Shown: one piece after another, positions 6,086 to 6,551 of the stretch
Position numbering within the stretch: the first letter of the stretch is position 1
Layout: each line of letters opens with the position of its first letter
Assembly: GCA_964415045.1 (NCBI GenBank)
Contig: CAYPZL010000256.1
Location: forward strand, 1-6,551
Length of the DNA: 6,551 nt
From: CAYPZL01 sp964415045
GTDB taxonomy: Bacteria > Planctomycetota > Phycisphaerae > Sedimentisphaerales > Anaerobacaceae
Direction of reading: 5' to 3'
Notes under the pieces: generated by a model
What the model was told of the DNA's origin: nothing
The model's database searches: none
Seen by the model: the letters and a program-made list of their open reading frames with translations, nothing else
Made by a program: the position numbers and the translations under genes

Positions 6086-6551
6086 ATGCAGCAGAATGAG
6101 GAGACAATCTTCGACGCCGCCCTGAAGTGCAAGAGCTCTGCCGAGCGAATTGCCTATGTGGCAAGGGCCTGTGGAAACGATGCGAGGTTGCGTGCAGACG
6201 TGGAGGCCTTGCTCCGCGCGCACGACTCGCAGTGCATGCTCGACGAGCCTGTCCTGGTGCACGAGACGATGTCCGGGCCCCTGCCCTTGAGTGAAGGCCC
6301 CGGCACGGTCATCGGACGGTACAAGCTCCTGGAGAAGATTGGTGAGGGCGGGATGGCGGTGGTCTACATGGCCGAGCAAGAAGAGCCCATCCGCCGCAAG
6401 GTGGCCCTCAAGATCATCAAGTTGGGCATGGACACGAAACAGGTCATCGCGCGTTTCGAGGCCGAGCGACAGGCCCTGGCGATGATGGACCATCCCAATA
6501 TCGCCAAAGTCTTCGACGCCGGCGCGACCGAAACGGGCCGGCCGTACTTCG
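6086..6551 (+). CDS. Serine/threonine protein kinase, N-terminal part (cut by window end)
   Basis: This is a eukaryotic-like (Hanks-type) protein kinase; 155 complete codons are visible with no stop before the edge. Residues 1-75 form a helical, charged N-terminal segment seen in planctomycete kinases linked to ECF factors. The kinase domain begins at GRYKLLEKIG (77-86). The glycine loop is GEGGMAVVY (86-94), with Ala where the third Gly often stands. VALK supplies the ATP-binding Lys109, the alpha-C glutamate is Glu127, and HPNIAKVFDAG (136-146) follows. The catalytic HRD and DFG motifs, any membrane helix and any sensor domain lie beyond the window. ATG 6086 has GGAG (6072-6075) 10 bases upstream, an adequate but not strong site. 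It is probably cotranscribed with the sigma factor, as no clear terminator or promoter lies in the 120-base gap. Confidence 0.93.
   Translation, partial: MQQNEETIFDAALKCKSSAERIAYVARACGNDARLRADVEALLRAHDSQCMLDEPVLVHETMSGPLPLSEGPGTVIGRYKLLEKIGEGGMAVVYMAEQEEPIRRKVALKIIKLGMDTKQVIARFEAERQALAMMDHPNIAKVFDAGATETGRPYF

Overview
The window looks like part of a Planctomycetota chromosome, probably from the Phycisphaerae side. Four things suggest this: an ECF-type sigma factor next to a planctomycete-style serine/threonine kinase; short single-domain pseudopilin-like proteins with a prepilin leader and a C-terminal 'LWLDGHV'-type motif; an exported GLUG-repeat protein; and degenerate interspersed repeats filling a long intergenic gap. 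The assignment rests on family recognition only; no database search was run.

Layout. Positions 7-1625 (minus) carry an exported GLUG-repeat protein whose reading frame is broken near 921-927, so it appears as two overlapping open frames. Positions 1626-2483 hold no convincing long gene. This 858-base gap contains a degenerate 'CGCAAAGA' repeat patch, a possible promoter plus ribosome-binding site plus 43-codon small frame on the minus strand, a good sigma70-type promoter on the plus strand, a GC hairpin, and a cluster of four spaced copies of a 'CCAAACGAAGCCAAT'-like unit. Positions 2484-3254 and 3550-4320 (both minus) are two tandem paralogous pseudopilin-like genes, each encoding exactly 256 residues, each with its own TATAAT box 89 bases upstream of the start codon. 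Positions 4529-5230 (minus) encode an exported SGNH/GDSL hydrolase. Divergently, 5402-5965 (plus) encodes an ECF sigma factor, followed after 120 bases by a Ser/Thr protein kinase from 6086 that runs off the window end.

How the parts fit. The minus-strand genes share an orientation, but hairpins with T-tracts and separate promoter-like sequences between them suggest individual transcription units rather than one operon. They are all predicted to act at or outside the inner membrane: a secreted esterase-like enzyme, two pilin-like membrane-anchored proteins and a secreted repeat protein. The plus-strand sigma factor and kinase form a familiar planctomycete signalling pair. I see no defence island, CRISPR array, transposase, tRNA or rRNA. 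The least explained parts are the repeat-rich intergenic gap and the duplicated pseudopilins.
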